A DNA stretch of 64,000 nt, from contig JBBINV010000010.1 in NCBI GenBank assembly GCA_037443705.1, forward strand, positions 9,740-73,739, read 5' to 3'. Position 1 is the first letter of the stretch. The number at the start of each line of letters is the position of its first letter. A program made the position numbers and the translations under genes. This document shows, one piece after another, positions 23,900 through 32,585 of this stretch. Source of the DNA: 2-02-FULL-66-14 sp037443705. GTDB taxonomy: Bacteria; Pseudomonadota; Gammaproteobacteria; Burkholderiales; SG8-39. The notes under the pieces were generated by a model that worked only from the letters and a program-made list of their open reading frames with translations, searched no databases and was not told the origin of the DNA.

Positions 23900-26206
23900 A
23901 TGACCGCCGTTCTCGTCGCCTTCGCCGCGGGCGTGGGCTGGCTTCAGGTTCAGGCCGGGCTGCCGGGGCCCGCATGGGTTGCGGCGCTGCCGTTCCTGGT
24001 TCTGGTTCCGTTGCGGGTCAGGTTCCTCGCGATTCCCGCCGCTTTTGCGGCCGGCTTCCTGTGGGCGGCCGGTTACGCGCACTGGAGGCTTGCCGACCGC
24101 CTCGCGCCGGAATTGGAGGGCCGGGACCTCGAGGTGGTCGGCGTGGTCGCGAGCCTGCCCGCGGCGGGCGAGCGCGCGCTGCGCTTCGAGCTCGACGTGG
24201 AATCCGCGCCCGCCGGGGTTCCGAAGAAGGTGCTGCTGTCGTGGTACCGCAGCCTTTGCGCCGGGGGAGAGGTCCCGATCGAGTGTTACCCCCATGCGGG
24301 CGAGCGCTGGCGATTCACCGTGCGCCTGAAGCGCCCGCACGGCAACGTCAACCCGCACGGGTTCGACTACGAGTGCTGGCTCCTCGAGCGGGGAATCGGC
24401 GCGACCGGGTACGTGAGGCCGAGGGCGCAGCCGTCGAACCTGGGGATTCGCGGCAGTTTCCTGGACCGGGTCGAGCAAACCCGCGAAATCGTGAGAGACC
24501 GCTTCAAGACCCGCCTCGGAGAAACGCCCGCCGCGGGGATCCTCGTCGCGCTCGCGGTAGGCGACCAGCGCTCGATCTCGGCGGAGGAGTGGCGGCTGTT
24601 CAACCGCACCGGGGTCACGCACCTGATGTCGATTTCGGGCCTGCATGTGACCATGGTCTCGGGGCTCGCGGCGTGGCTCGCAGGGATTGTGTGGCTGCGG
24701 CACCCCCGCCTCGCGCTGCACGTCCCGGCGCGCCGCATCGCGGCGATCGCGGCGATCGGCGCGGCGTTCGGTTACGCTCTCCTTTCCGGCTTCGCGGTTC
24801 CGGCGCAGCGCACGTTCTGGATGGTGACCGTGGTTGCGGCTGCGCTCTGGTCCGGGAGCCGCGTCTCGGCGTTCCGCGCCCTGTCGCTCGCGGCGGCGCT
24901 GGTGCTCGCGTTCGATCCGTGGGCCGTGCTCGCACCGGGTTTCTGGCTTTCGTTCGGCGCCGTGGGACTGATCTTCTACGTCTTGAACGAGAAACCCGAA
25001 TCCAGGCCGGTGCAATGGCTCCGCGTGCAGTGGGCGATTACGGTGGGGCTCGCGCCGGCGGCGCTGTTTCTTTTCGCGCAGATCCCGGTGATCGGCCCGC
25101 TCGCGAACGCGGTGGCGATCCCGCTCGTCTCGGCGGTGATCACGCCGCTCGCGCTCGGCGCCGCGGTGGTGCCGCTGGATTTCCCGGTGGACGCGGCGGC
25201 GTGGCTGATCGGGCGGCTGCTCGAGTTCCTCGAGTGGTGTGCGTCGCTGCCGCTCGCGCTCTGGCAGCAGCACGCGCCCCCCTTGTGGAGCGTGCTCCTC
25301 GGTCTCGCGGGGGTCGCGTGGCTGCTCGCGCCGCGCGGCGTTCCCTGGCGCGCGAGCGGTCTCGCGCTGATGCTCCCCGCCGCGGCGCTGCCGGCGCCGG
25401 CGCCCGCGCCGGGCGAGGCCTGGATTACGACGCTCGACGCGGGCCAGGGACTCGCGGTGGTGGTGCGAACGGCGAACCGCGCGCTGCTTTACGACGCCGG
25501 CCCGCAGCTGGGTCCCGACGCCGACGCGGGCGACCGGATCGTGGCGCCGTTCCTGCGCGCGACCGGCGTCTCGCGGCTCGACGCGATGATCGTGACGCAC
25601 GACGACATGGACCACGCCGGCGGCGCGGCCTCCGTGCTCGCCGACTTCGACGCGGACGAGTTCCTGTCCTCGCTCGCCGCTTCGCACCCCGTGCACGCCC
25701 TGGTGGGCGCGCCGCGGCCGTGCCGGCGCGGGATGCGCTGGTCGTGGGACGGCGTCGCCTTCGAGATCCTGCATCCGGCGCCCGGCACCCCGGCGCGCCG
25801 CGCCAACGATCGCAGTTGCGTGCTGAAGGTATCGGCGGGGGGAAGAGGGATGCTGCTGACCGGCGACATCGAAGCCTCGACGGAGGAAAGACTCGTTTCG
25901 TTCGAAAAGATCAGATCCGACGTCCTGCTCGTGCCGCATCACGGCAGCCGCACTTCGTCGAGCGAGCCGTTCCTCGATGCGGTGCGGCCGGCCGCCGCGG
26001 TGCTCGCGGCGGGCTATCGCAACCGCTTCGGTCATCCCGATCCGGGCGTGCTCGAGCGCTACGCGCGGCGCGGCATCCGCGTGCTGCGGACCGACCTGGA
26101 CGGAGCGGTCCTGGTTCGTCTCGGTTCGGAAGGATTTCGGGTGTCGGCACAGCGCGGCATCCGCACGCGCTACTGGAGTGCTCTCCCGCAAAGCCGGGGC
26201 ATATAA
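23900..26206 (+). CDS. comEC: DNA internalization protein ComEC/Rec2
   Basis: ComEC forms the inner-membrane channel for single-stranded DNA uptake. The 768 residues contain, in order, N-terminal membrane segments, an OB-fold-like DUF4131 domain (about 60-190), the Competence domain with about eight membrane segments (LMSISGLHVTMVSGL marks its start) and a C-terminal metallo-beta-lactamase-like domain (about 510-760) with VTHDDMDHAGG, NDRSCVLKV, LLTGDIE and VPHHGSRTSS. These histidine and aspartate motifs are intact, so a nuclease activity is possible. No other competence genes lie nearby, which is usual for Betaproteobacteria. Confidence 0.93.
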   Translation: MTAVLVAFAAGVGWLQVQAGLPGPAWVAALPFLVLVPLRVRFLAIPAAFAAGFLWAAGYAHWRLADRLAPELEGRDLEVVGVVASLPAAGERALRFELDVESAPAGVPKKVLLSWYRSLCAGGEVPIECYPHAGERWRFTVRLKRPHGNVNPHGFDYECWLLERGIGATGYVRPRAQPSNLGIRGSFLDRVEQTREIVRDRFKTRLGETPAAGILVALAVGDQRSISAEEWRLFNRTGVTHLMSISGLHVTMVSGLAAWLAGIVWLRHPRLALHVPARRIAAIAAIGAAFGYALLSGFAVPAQRTFWMVTVVAAALWSGSRVSAFRALSLAAALVLAFDPWAVLAPGFWLSFGAVGLIFYVLNEKPESRPVQWLRVQWAITVGLAPAALFLFAQIPVIGPLANAVAIPLVSAVITPLALGAAVVPLDFPVDAAAWLIGRLLEFLEWCASLPLALWQQHAPPLWSVLLGLAGVAWLLAPRGVPWRASGLALMLPAAALPAPAPAPGEAWITTLDAGQGLAVVVRTANRALLYDAGPQLGPDADAGDRIVAPFLRATGVSRLDAMIVTHDDMDHAGGAASVLADFDADEFLSSLAASHPVHALVGAPRPCRRGMRWSWDGVAFEILHPAPGTPARRANDRSCVLKVSAGGRGMLLTGDIEASTEERLVSFEKIRSDVLLVPHHGSRTSSSEPFLDAVRPAAAVLAAGYRNRFGHPDPGVLERYARRGIRVLRTDLDGAVLVRLGSEGFRVSAQRGIRTRYWSALPQSRGI

Positions 26207-26207
26207 T
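26202..26207 (+). promoter_or_regulatory. Candidate -10 box for dodecin
   Basis: A perfect TATAAT overlaps the end of comEC (its TAA stop lies inside the hexamer) and precedes the dodecin start codon by 45 bases. A -35 hexamer of good quality was not found at 16-18 bases upstream. Confidence 0.4.
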
Positions 26208-26252
26208 GGCCGGGCGGAAATTCCCGCGTTCACGCTCAGGGAGGAGGACATC

Positions 26253-26474
26253 ATGGCGAAGAAGGCTGCGGCCGCGGTCTACCGGGTCACCGACGTCATC
26301 GGCACGAGCACGGCTTCGTGGGAGGACGCGGCGCGCAACGCGGTGAAGACCGCGTCGAAATCGCTGCGCGACCTGCGCATCGCCGAGGTCGTCAAGCTCG
26401 ACGTGAAGGTGGAGAACGGCCGGGTCACGCAGTTCCGCACGCGCCTCGCGCTCTCGTTCAAGTACGGCTCCTGA
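26253..26474 (+). CDS. Dodecin family flavin-binding protein
   Basis: Dodecins are 12-subunit shells that store flavin. The protein has 73 residues and the family's small beta-alpha-beta-beta pattern: VYRVTDVIGTSTASWEDAARNAVKTA, then RIAEVVKLDVKVENGRVTQFRTRLALSFKYG. The start ATG is preceded by GAGGAGG at 26241-26247. It follows comEC and has its own possible promoter. A hydrolase gene follows after 5 bases, so the two are probably cotranscribed. Confidence 0.9.
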   Translation: MAKKAAAAVYRVTDVIGTSTASWEDAARNAVKTASKSLRDLRIAEVVKLDVKVENGRVTQFRTRLALSFKYGS

Positions 26475-26479
26475 GAGGG

Positions 26480-27334
26480 GTGGCGGAAGCCCGTCGACGC
26501 AGGCTGCGGTGCGCCTCGAGCGCGGGGCTGCACCGCCTCTCGTACCTGGAGTGGGGCGACCCGGCCAACGACCGGGTGCTCGTGTGCGTGCACGGGCTCA
26601 CGCGCTGCGCGCGCGACTTCGAGCGCTTCGCGCACGCGATGGCCGACCGCTACCGCGTCGTCTGCCCCGACGTCGCAGGGCGTGGCGACTCCGACTGGCT
26701 CGCCGATCCGAAACTCTACGCGCTCCCGCAGTACATCGCCGACATGGTGACGCTGATTGCGCGCCTGGACGTCGAGACCGTGCACTGGGTGGGGACCTCG
26801 ATGGGCGGCCTGATCGGCATGGCGCTTGCGGCGCAGAGCGACTCGCCGGTCGCGCGCCTGGTGATGAACGACGCCGGTCCCGTGATCACCCGGGCGTCGC
26901 TCGAGCGCATCGGCGCCTATCTCGGAGCCGCGCCGGTGTTCCCCACGGTGGAGGCGGCGGAACAGTACGTGCGCGCGGTGAGCGCGCCCTTCGGCCCGCA
27001 CAGCGACGCGCAGTGGCGCTTCCTCACCGAGATCGTTCTGCGGCCGAACCCGGGCGGCGGCTTTCGCATGCACTACGATCCCCGGATCGCCGAGCCCTTC
27101 CGTGCCGCGATGCCCGAAAACGATCTGGAGCTGTGGCCGCTCTACGACGCGATCCGCTGCCCCACGCTCGTCCTGCGCGGCGCGCACTCGGACCTCCTGA
27201 CGCGCGCGACCTGCGACGAGATGGCCGCGCGCGGACCGAAGGCGAGGATCGCCGAGATCCCCGGCATCGGCCATGCGCCCACTTTGATGCACGACAGCCA
27301 GATTGCGCTCGTGCGCGGCTTTCTGCTTCAATAG
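26480..27334 (+). CDS. Alpha/beta hydrolase
   Basis: The 284-residue protein is an alpha/beta hydrolase fold enzyme. The GTG start at 26480 gives MAEARRRRLRCASSAGLHRLSYLEWG. Catalytic features are the oxyanion strand CVHGLTR (residues 37-43), nucleophile S108 in VGTSMGG, an acid in the HSDLLT region and the histidine in GIGHAPTL near the C-terminus. It resembles esterases or MhpC-like hydrolases; the substrate is unknown. It follows dodecin after five bases and precedes the thioredoxin-like gene after six. Confidence 0.88.
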   Translation: MAEARRRRLRCASSAGLHRLSYLEWGDPANDRVLVCVHGLTRCARDFERFAHAMADRYRVVCPDVAGRGDSDWLADPKLYALPQYIADMVTLIARLDVETVHWVGTSMGGLIGMALAAQSDSPVARLVMNDAGPVITRASLERIGAYLGAAPVFPTVEAAEQYVRAVSAPFGPHSDAQWRFLTEIVLRPNPGGGFRMHYDPRIAEPFRAAMPENDLELWPLYDAIRCPTLVLRGAHSDLLTRATCDEMAARGPKARIAEIPGIGHAPTLMHDSQIALVRGFLLQ

Positions 27335-27340
27335 CGCGGC

Positions 27341-27799
27341 ATGCGGACGTGGATGCTCGCTCTTCTTGTCGTGCCGATCGTTTCCCTCGCCGGCGTGACC
27401 GAGCACGCGCCGGCCGGCACGTTCCAGGAGACGTTCCTCGTGCTGCCCGAGGACGTCGCCGACGCCGCCAGGGCGAAGAAGCGCGTCATCGTCTTCTTCG
27501 AGCAGGAGGGCTGTCCCGCGTGCCTCCGGATGGCCAGGGAGACCTTCGCCGATGAAGGCATCGCGGCCCGCCTGCGGAGGGACTTCGTGCTCCTCGCGCT
27601 CGACACGTTCGGTGCGCGCGAGACCACGTGGCTCGATGGCCGGTCGCGCCCGGAGAAGGAGCTCGCGCGGCACCTCGGCATCCGCGGCACTCCGACGGTG
27701 ATGATCCTGGACGAGCGCGGCCAGACCGCGCACCGCTTCGTGGGCTTTCGCGACGCGCGCGCATTCGGCGCGATTCTGGATTCTTCGGGACCCCGGTAG
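27341..27799 (+). CDS. Exported thioredoxin-like protein with CPAC motif
   Basis: The 152-residue protein begins with a signal peptide (MRTWMLALLVVPIVSLAG) and carries a thioredoxin fold with the redox motif C58-P-A-C61 in FFEQEGCPACLRM, then RGTPTVMILDE with the cis-proline. This resembles SoxW or thioredoxin_2-type proteins that maintain cysteines in periplasmic partners. The ATG lies six bases after the hydrolase stop. What it reduces is unknown. Confidence 0.82.
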   Translation: MRTWMLALLVVPIVSLAGVTEHAPAGTFQETFLVLPEDVADAARAKKRVIVFFEQEGCPACLRMARETFADEGIAARLRRDFVLLALDTFGARETTWLDGRSRPEKELARHLGIRGTPTVMILDERGQTAHRFVGFRDARAFGAILDSSGPR

Positions 27800-27927
27800 C
27801 GCCCGAGGAGCATGCGGCCTTCGAGGCTGCTTCGGGTTCGAAGGCGGCACTTGCCGCGGTTGCTATGATGGCGCCGGGAGCGCCCGGCGCGATTGCCACG
27901 ATCCCACCGGAAAGGAGAGTTCCCGCG

Positions 27928-28569
27928 GTGAAGGCCCTGAAACCGACCGAGCGCAGCCGGGTGCGGCGCCTGCCCAGACGCGCGCGCTACGACCGCGACA
28001 CGCTCGACGCGATCCTCGACGCGGGACTCGTGTGCCACATCGGCTACGCGATCGGGGGACAGCCCTACGTCACGCCCACCGCCTACTGGCGCGAGGGCGA
28101 CGCGGTGTACTGGCACGGCTCGTCGAAGAGCCGGATGCTGCTCGCGCTCGAGAAGCGCCCCGAGGTCTGCTTCACGGTGACGAGCCTGGAGGGCCTGGTG
28201 CTTGCGCGCTCCGCGTTCCACATGTCGGTCAACTACCGCTCGGCGATGCTTTTCGGGCGGCCGCACAAGGTGGATGATCCGGCCGAGAAGCTCGAGAAGA
28301 TGGAGGCGTTCGTGGAGCGGCTGTATCCCGGACACTGGAAGTCGCTTCGGCCCGTGAAGACCAGGGAGCTGAAGGCGATAACGGTCATGGGGCTGCGCAT
28401 CGAGGAGGCTTCGGCCAAGGTTCGCACCGGCCCGCCGATCGACGAGCCCGGGGACTACGCGCTCCCGATCTGGGCGGGCGTGGTGCCGGTGCGCTTGACG
28501 CTCGGCGCACCGGCGGACGACGGGCGCCTCGCGCCGGGCACGGGCGGACCGCCGAGGGTGCGGTTATGA
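27928..28569 (+). CDS. Pyridoxamine 5'-phosphate oxidase family protein
   Basis: This 213-residue flavin split-barrel protein of the general-stress or HugZ-like group is predicted to bind FMN or F420-like cofactors. Landmarks are LVCHIGYAIGGQPYVTPTAYWREGDAVYWHGSSKSRML in the first third and EVCFTVTSLEGLVLARSAFHMSVNYRS. The start is a GTG preceded by AAAGGAG at 27911-27917, ten bases away. The 128 bases before it (27800-27927) hold no other gene. Its stop overlaps the ATG of the small gene after it. It belongs to the amidase transcription unit. Confidence 0.82.
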   Translation: MKALKPTERSRVRRLPRRARYDRDTLDAILDAGLVCHIGYAIGGQPYVTPTAYWREGDAVYWHGSSKSRMLLALEKRPEVCFTVTSLEGLVLARSAFHMSVNYRSAMLFGRPHKVDDPAEKLEKMEAFVERLYPGHWKSLRPVKTRELKAITVMGLRIEEASAKVRTGPPIDEPGDYALPIWAGVVPVRLTLGAPADDGRLAPGTGGPPRVRL

Positions 28570-28748
28570 GCGACGTTTCGAAGATCATTCTGAGGAATCT
28601 CGGAATCGAGATTCCGGCGGAACGGGCTGACGCCATCGCTCGCACGCTGGAGACGATGCTCGAGGCCGAGCGCGCGGCGACCGGCAGATTGCAATTCGAG
28701 CAGGAGCCTTCGGGTTTCCTTTCCGAGATCGAAAAGGAAATTCCGTGA
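28566..28748 (+). CDS. Small GatC/AtzG-like protein adjacent to amidase
   Basis: The 60-residue protein starts MSDVSKIILRNLGIEIP and has two helices with a conserved hydrophobic pattern: AERADAIARTLETMLEAE, then a C-terminal tail LQFEQEPSGFL. Such small partners, like GatC of GatCAB and AtzG of the AtzE hydrolase, wrap around amidase subunits. The adjacent gene is an amidase and both start/stop junctions overlap (ATGA before, GTGA after), which supports a complex. The exact family name is uncertain. Confidence 0.65.
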   Translation: MSDVSKIILRNLGIEIPAERADAIARTLETMLEAERAATGRLQFEQEPSGFLSEIEKEIP

Positions 28749-30160
28749 CGGCAATTCCCGAGCTCACGGCGGCAGACCTCGCGCGCCGCATCCGGCGCCG
28801 CGAAGTCTCGGCGGCGGAGGCGATGACGCAGACGCTCGTCGCGATGAAGCGCGCGCACGAACGGCTGAACTGCGCGGTGCGCATCGACGAAGAGCAGGCG
28901 CTCGCCGCGGCGCGCGCGGTGGACGCCGCTCTGGCGCGGGGGCAGGTGCTCGGACCGCTCGCTGGCGTGCCGATGGCGCACAAGGACATGTTCTACCGCG
29001 AAGGCGTGGCCTCCTCCTGCGGCTCGAAAATCGCGCGCGACCGCAAGGCCGCGACCACGGCCACGGTGTTGAAACGTCTGGACGCGGCGGGGGCGATCCA
29101 GTTCGGCGTGCTGCACATGGTCGAATTCGCCTACGGGCCGACCGGCCACAACTGGCACCTCGGCCACTGCCGCAACGCCTGGAGTCCGGAGCACATCACC
29201 GGCGGCTCTTCCAGCGGCTCGGGGACCTCGATCGCGGCGCGCGCGAACTTCGCCGCGCTCGGCTCGGACACCGGCGGTTCGATCCGGCTTCCGGCGCACT
29301 TCTGCGGCGTGACGGGCTTGAAGCCGACTTACGGGCGCGTGCCGCGCGCCGGCGCCATGCCGCTTTCGTTCTCGCTCGACACGGTGGGGCCGCTCGCGCG
29401 CACTGCCGAGGACTGCGCGCTGGTGCTCCAGGCGATCGCGGGCGCGGACGCGGCCGACCCTACCGCGAGCCGAAGGCCGGTGCCGGACTATCGGGCGGCG
29501 CTCGCGCGGCCGGTGAACGGCCTGCGGATCGGCGTGCCGCGGGCCTTCTTCTACGACAGGATCGACGCTTCGATCGAAAAGCCGGTGCGCGCGAGCCAGG
29601 AGGTGTTCCGGTCCCTCGGCTGCGAGATCGTCGAAGTGCCGATGCCCGATCTCGAGCGCTGGAACCAGGCGGCGATCGCGATCATCACCGCGGAGGCCGC
29701 GGCGCTGCACGCGGCGTGGCTGCGCGAGCGGCCGCAGGACTATTCGGAGCAGGTGCGCGCGCGCCTGGAACTCGGCGCCGCGGTCGGCGCGGTGCAGTAC
29801 GTGAACGCGCTGCGGCTTCGCGGCGAGGCGCTGCGGATCTGGAACGGGGAAGTCATGTCCAAGATCGACGCGGTGCACGCGCCGTGCGTGGCGTTTCCCA
29901 CGCCCACGATCGCCGAGACCGACGTCGGCGGCGGGCCGAAGATGGCGCAGGTGATCGCGCAGGCGACGCGCCTCATGCGGCCCGCGAATTTCCTCGGACT
30001 GCCCTCGCTCGCGCTGCCCTGCGGCTTCCAGCCGAACGGGCTGCCGGTCGCGTTCCAGCTGATCGGGCGGCCGTTCGGCGAAGGGCAGCTGCTGCGGCTC
30101 GGACATGCGTATCAGATGAACACGGGCTTTCATCGGGAGGGTCCCCATGGAAAAACCTGA
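28745..30160 (+). CDS. Amidase-signature hydrolase (GatA/AtzE-like)
   Basis: The 471-residue amidase-signature enzyme starts at GTG and keeps the Ser-cis-Ser-Lys triad: K80 in MAHKDMF, the cis-Ser in GGSSSGSG (155-157) and the nucleophile S179 in GSDTGGSIR. The last region PANFLGLPSLALPCG is typical. It resembles glutamyl-tRNA amidotransferase subunit A in sequence, but GatB is absent here, so a small-molecule amidase (AtzE-type or an aryl-acylamidase) is more likely. The small upstream gene would be its partner subunit. A predicted helical protein and a UbiB-family kinase follow in the same strand. Confidence 0.88.
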   Translation: MTAIPELTAADLARRIRRREVSAAEAMTQTLVAMKRAHERLNCAVRIDEEQALAAARAVDAALARGQVLGPLAGVPMAHKDMFYREGVASSCGSKIARDRKAATTATVLKRLDAAGAIQFGVLHMVEFAYGPTGHNWHLGHCRNAWSPEHITGGSSSGSGTSIAARANFAALGSDTGGSIRLPAHFCGVTGLKPTYGRVPRAGAMPLSFSLDTVGPLARTAEDCALVLQAIAGADAADPTASRRPVPDYRAALARPVNGLRIGVPRAFFYDRIDASIEKPVRASQEVFRSLGCEIVEVPMPDLERWNQAAIAIITAEAAALHAAWLRERPQDYSEQVRARLELGAAVGAVQYVNALRLRGEALRIWNGEVMSKIDAVHAPCVAFPTPTIAETDVGGGPKMAQVIAQATRLMRPANFLGLPSLALPCGFQPNGLPVAFQLIGRPFGEGQLLRLGHAYQMNTGFHREGPHGKT

Positions 30161-30824
30161 AGAGCCTTCGGGCGAGCGCATCCGGCAGCAGGCGAGCGAA
30201 TCGGTGCGCGCCGGGATCGACATCCAGGCTCGCGTCCACGACATCACGCTCGCGGCGCTGACGGGCGGAAGATTCGACCCGAAGGCGGTGCGCGAGGTGG
30301 TGCGGGCGGTCGCCGAAGGGGTCGCGCTCGGCGCGGAGTCGAGCCGCACGGAGATGCGCCGGTCGCTTGCGGACGCGTTTCACGGCATCGACGAGGCGCT
30401 GCGCAAGTCCGCCGAAGCCGGGCAGACGGCGCTGCGCCAGCTCGTCACGACCGGCCGGGGCTTCACCGACAACGAGCTGAAGAGCGCGCTCGGAAATCTC
30501 CGGCGCATCGAGGACGACTTCATCGCCACCATGGCCCAGGTATCGGACGCGGCGAGCGCGCGCGTCCGGCCCGAGCTGCGCAAGGTGCTGGACGAGGCGC
30601 GCCGCAGCGGCACCGAGACCGGACGCCAGGTCGCGTCCACCATGGCGGAATTCGCGCAGCGCGCCTCCCTCGCCTCTATCGAGGTGACCCTCGCGGGCAT
30701 CGAGACCGCGGGCGAGGTGGGGGCACGCTTCGCGCAGCTCGCGAGCGGCGTGCTCGCGGGCCTCGCCGACGCGCTGCGCAAGCCTTCTTCGGGATCCCCG
30801 GAAAAGAATCCCGGCCGGGAGTAG
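30147..30824 (+). CDS. Helical protein of unknown function (DUF6781-like)
   Basis: The 225-residue protein is mostly amphipathic helix without membrane segments, rich in Ala, Glu and Arg. It contains GGRFDPKAVREVVRAVAEGVALGAE near residue 45 and LASGVLAGLADALRK at the end, which I associate with proteins labelled DUF6781 in Betaproteobacteria; the name is from memory and not verified. It starts at an ATG after GGAGG and overlaps the amidase end by 14 bases. A structural or scaffold role with the following UbiB-type protein is possible, but there is no direct evidence. Confidence 0.6.
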   Translation: MEKPEEPSGERIRQQASESVRAGIDIQARVHDITLAALTGGRFDPKAVREVVRAVAEGVALGAESSRTEMRRSLADAFHGIDEALRKSAEAGQTALRQLVTTGRGFTDNELKSALGNLRRIEDDFIATMAQVSDAASARVRPELRKVLDEARRSGTETGRQVASTMAEFAQRASLASIEVTLAGIETAGEVGARFAQLASGVLAGLADALRKPSSGSPEKNPGRE

Positions 30825-30827
30825 CGC

Positions 30828-32519
30828 GTGCTCCGGGAAACCCTCGGCATCATGCGCGACCTGCCGAGGCTGCGCGAGATCTCGTCGGTCTTCATCCGGC
30901 ACGGCCTGGGCGACGTGGTGCAGCGCACGGGCGTGGCGGGCATCTTCGAGCGCGCGGGCGAGATCCTGCACCTGGGCGGGAGCGCGGAAGAAGCGATGCG
31001 CCTGGAGCCGGCGGCGCGCGCGCGCCTCGCGCTCGAGGAGCTGGGGCCCACCTTCGTCAAGCTCGGACAGGTGCTCGCCACGCGCGTCGACGTCTTCCCG
31101 CCGCGCTGGATCGCCGAGTTCGAGAAGCTGCACGCGGAGGTGCCGCCAGTGCCGTTCGAGGAGCTCCTGCCCGAGCTCGAGCATGCGCTCGGGAAATCGC
31201 CCTTCGAGGTATTCCGCGGCCTCGACACGGCGGCGCACGGCTCCGCCTCGATCGCGCAGGTGCATCGCGCGAAGCTCGTGGACGGCACGCCCGTGGTGCT
31301 CAAGGTCCGGCGCCCGGGCATCGGCGCCAAGATCGCGGCGGACCTGCGCATCCTCAGGCACATCGCCGAGCTGATCGAGGCCGAGCTTCCCGAGGCGCGG
31401 CGCTACCGCCCCGCCGAGATCGCGGCGCAGTTCGCGCGGTCGCTCGCGCGCGAGCTGGATTTCACCGTGGAGGCGCGCTCGATCGAGCGCTTCGCGAAGA
31501 ACTTCGCGGCGCACCCCTACATCGTCATCCCGAAGGTCTATCCGCAGTGGACGAGCGAATCGCTGCTCGTGCAGGAGCACGTGGCGGGCGTGCCCGCCTC
31601 GGACACCGCGGCGGTGGAGCGCGCGGGGCTCGACCGCAAGATCCTGGCCGCGCGCGGCGCCGAATCGGTGCTCAAGATGATCCTGCTCGACGGGTTCTTC
31701 CACGCCGATCCGCATCCCGGCAACGTTTTCTACCTGCCGGAGAACCGCATCGTCATGATCGACTTCGGCATGGTCGGGCGCCTGAGCCCGCTCAGGCGCC
31801 GCCAGGTGATCGATCTCCTGGCCGGCCTCGCGCGCCTGGAGGAGGAGCCGATGCTCGACGTGCTGCTCGACTGGGCGGGTGAGGCCTGGGTCGACGAGGC
31901 GAAGCTCTCCGAGGACGTGAACGAGCTCGTCTACGAGTACGAGGGCGTGCCGCTCAAGGACGTGCGCATCGGCGCCCTCATCCGCCAGTTCGCGGCGATC
32001 GTGCGCGAGCACTCGATCGTGCTGCCGCCGGACCTGACGCTGATGTTCAAGGCGCTGATCACCATGGAGGGCCTCGGGCGCCAGTACGACCCGGACTTCC
32101 ACGTGATCGACCACCTCGCGCCGATGCTCCGGAAGGCGCTCGCCGAGCGCTACCGCCCCACGGAGCTGCTGCGCCGCGGCCGCAGCGCTCTCACCGACTT
32201 CGTGAGCGTGCTGGGGAGCGTGCCGCGCGACATGGCGCGGCTGCTGCGCGAGGCGCGCCGCGGCAAGACCCGCGTGGACCTCGACTTGAAGCGCCTGGAC
32301 GCCTTCGGGCGGCAGCTCGACCGGACGCTCGATCGCGTGACGGTCGGCATCATGACCGCCTCGCTCGTGATCGGCTCGGCGATCGTAATGACCGTCTCCG
32401 AGGGCCCCGAGCTCCTCGGCATCCCGGTGCTGACCGCGCTCGGGCTCCTCGGCTACCTGCTCGCTTTCCTGAACAGCCTCTGGATCCTGTACGGAATCTG
32501 GCGCTCCGGCAAGGAATGA
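30828..32519 (+). CDS. ABC1/UbiB-family atypical kinase
   Basis: The 563-residue protein belongs to the ABC1/ADCK/UbiB family of atypical protein-kinase-like ATPases linked to ubiquinone biosynthesis. It contains KLGQVLATRVDVFPPRW (KxGQ region), ASIAQVHRAKLVDG, VLKVRRPGIGAK (with the catalytic Lys), HADPHPGNVFYLP (D-P-H-P-G-N) and MIDFGMVGRL. Two hydrophobic segments at the C-terminus anchor it to the membrane. The start is GTG. Its neighbours are not quinone genes, so it may be one of several UbiB-like paralogues; calling it UbiB itself would be speculative. A strong inverted repeat follows the stop. Confidence 0.85.
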   Translation: MLRETLGIMRDLPRLREISSVFIRHGLGDVVQRTGVAGIFERAGEILHLGGSAEEAMRLEPAARARLALEELGPTFVKLGQVLATRVDVFPPRWIAEFEKLHAEVPPVPFEELLPELEHALGKSPFEVFRGLDTAAHGSASIAQVHRAKLVDGTPVVLKVRRPGIGAKIAADLRILRHIAELIEAELPEARRYRPAEIAAQFARSLARELDFTVEARSIERFAKNFAAHPYIVIPKVYPQWTSESLLVQEHVAGVPASDTAAVERAGLDRKILAARGAESVLKMILLDGFFHADPHPGNVFYLPENRIVMIDFGMVGRLSPLRRRQVIDLLAGLARLEEEPMLDVLLDWAGEAWVDEAKLSEDVNELVYEYEGVPLKDVRIGALIRQFAAIVREHSIVLPPDLTLMFKALITMEGLGRQYDPDFHVIDHLAPMLRKALAERYRPTELLRRGRSALTDFVSVLGSVPRDMARLLREARRGKTRVDLDLKRLDAFGRQLDRTLDRVTVGIMTASLVIGSAIVMTVSEGPELLGIPVLTALGLLGYLLAFLNSLWILYGIWRSGKE

Positions 32520-32520
32520 G

Positions 32521-32585
32521 AAAAACCGGAAAAACCGGGACAGACCCGGTTTTTGCCGATTCCGGGTCTGTCCCGGTTTTTCACG
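32521..32585. terminator. 19-base perfect inverted repeat between convergent genes
   Basis: AAAACCGGGACAGACCCGG (32531-32549) is exactly complementary to 32562-32580, with a 12-base loop TTTTTGCCGATT. On the plus strand the stem ends in a T-rich run and on the minus strand it begins after AAAA, so it could act as a bidirectional terminator between ubiB and the phosphatase gene. An extra partial copy of the arm (AAAAACCGG) precedes it at 32521-32529. The GGGACAGACCC core also resembles REP-type intergenic repeats known from Proteobacteria. Confidence 0.8.
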
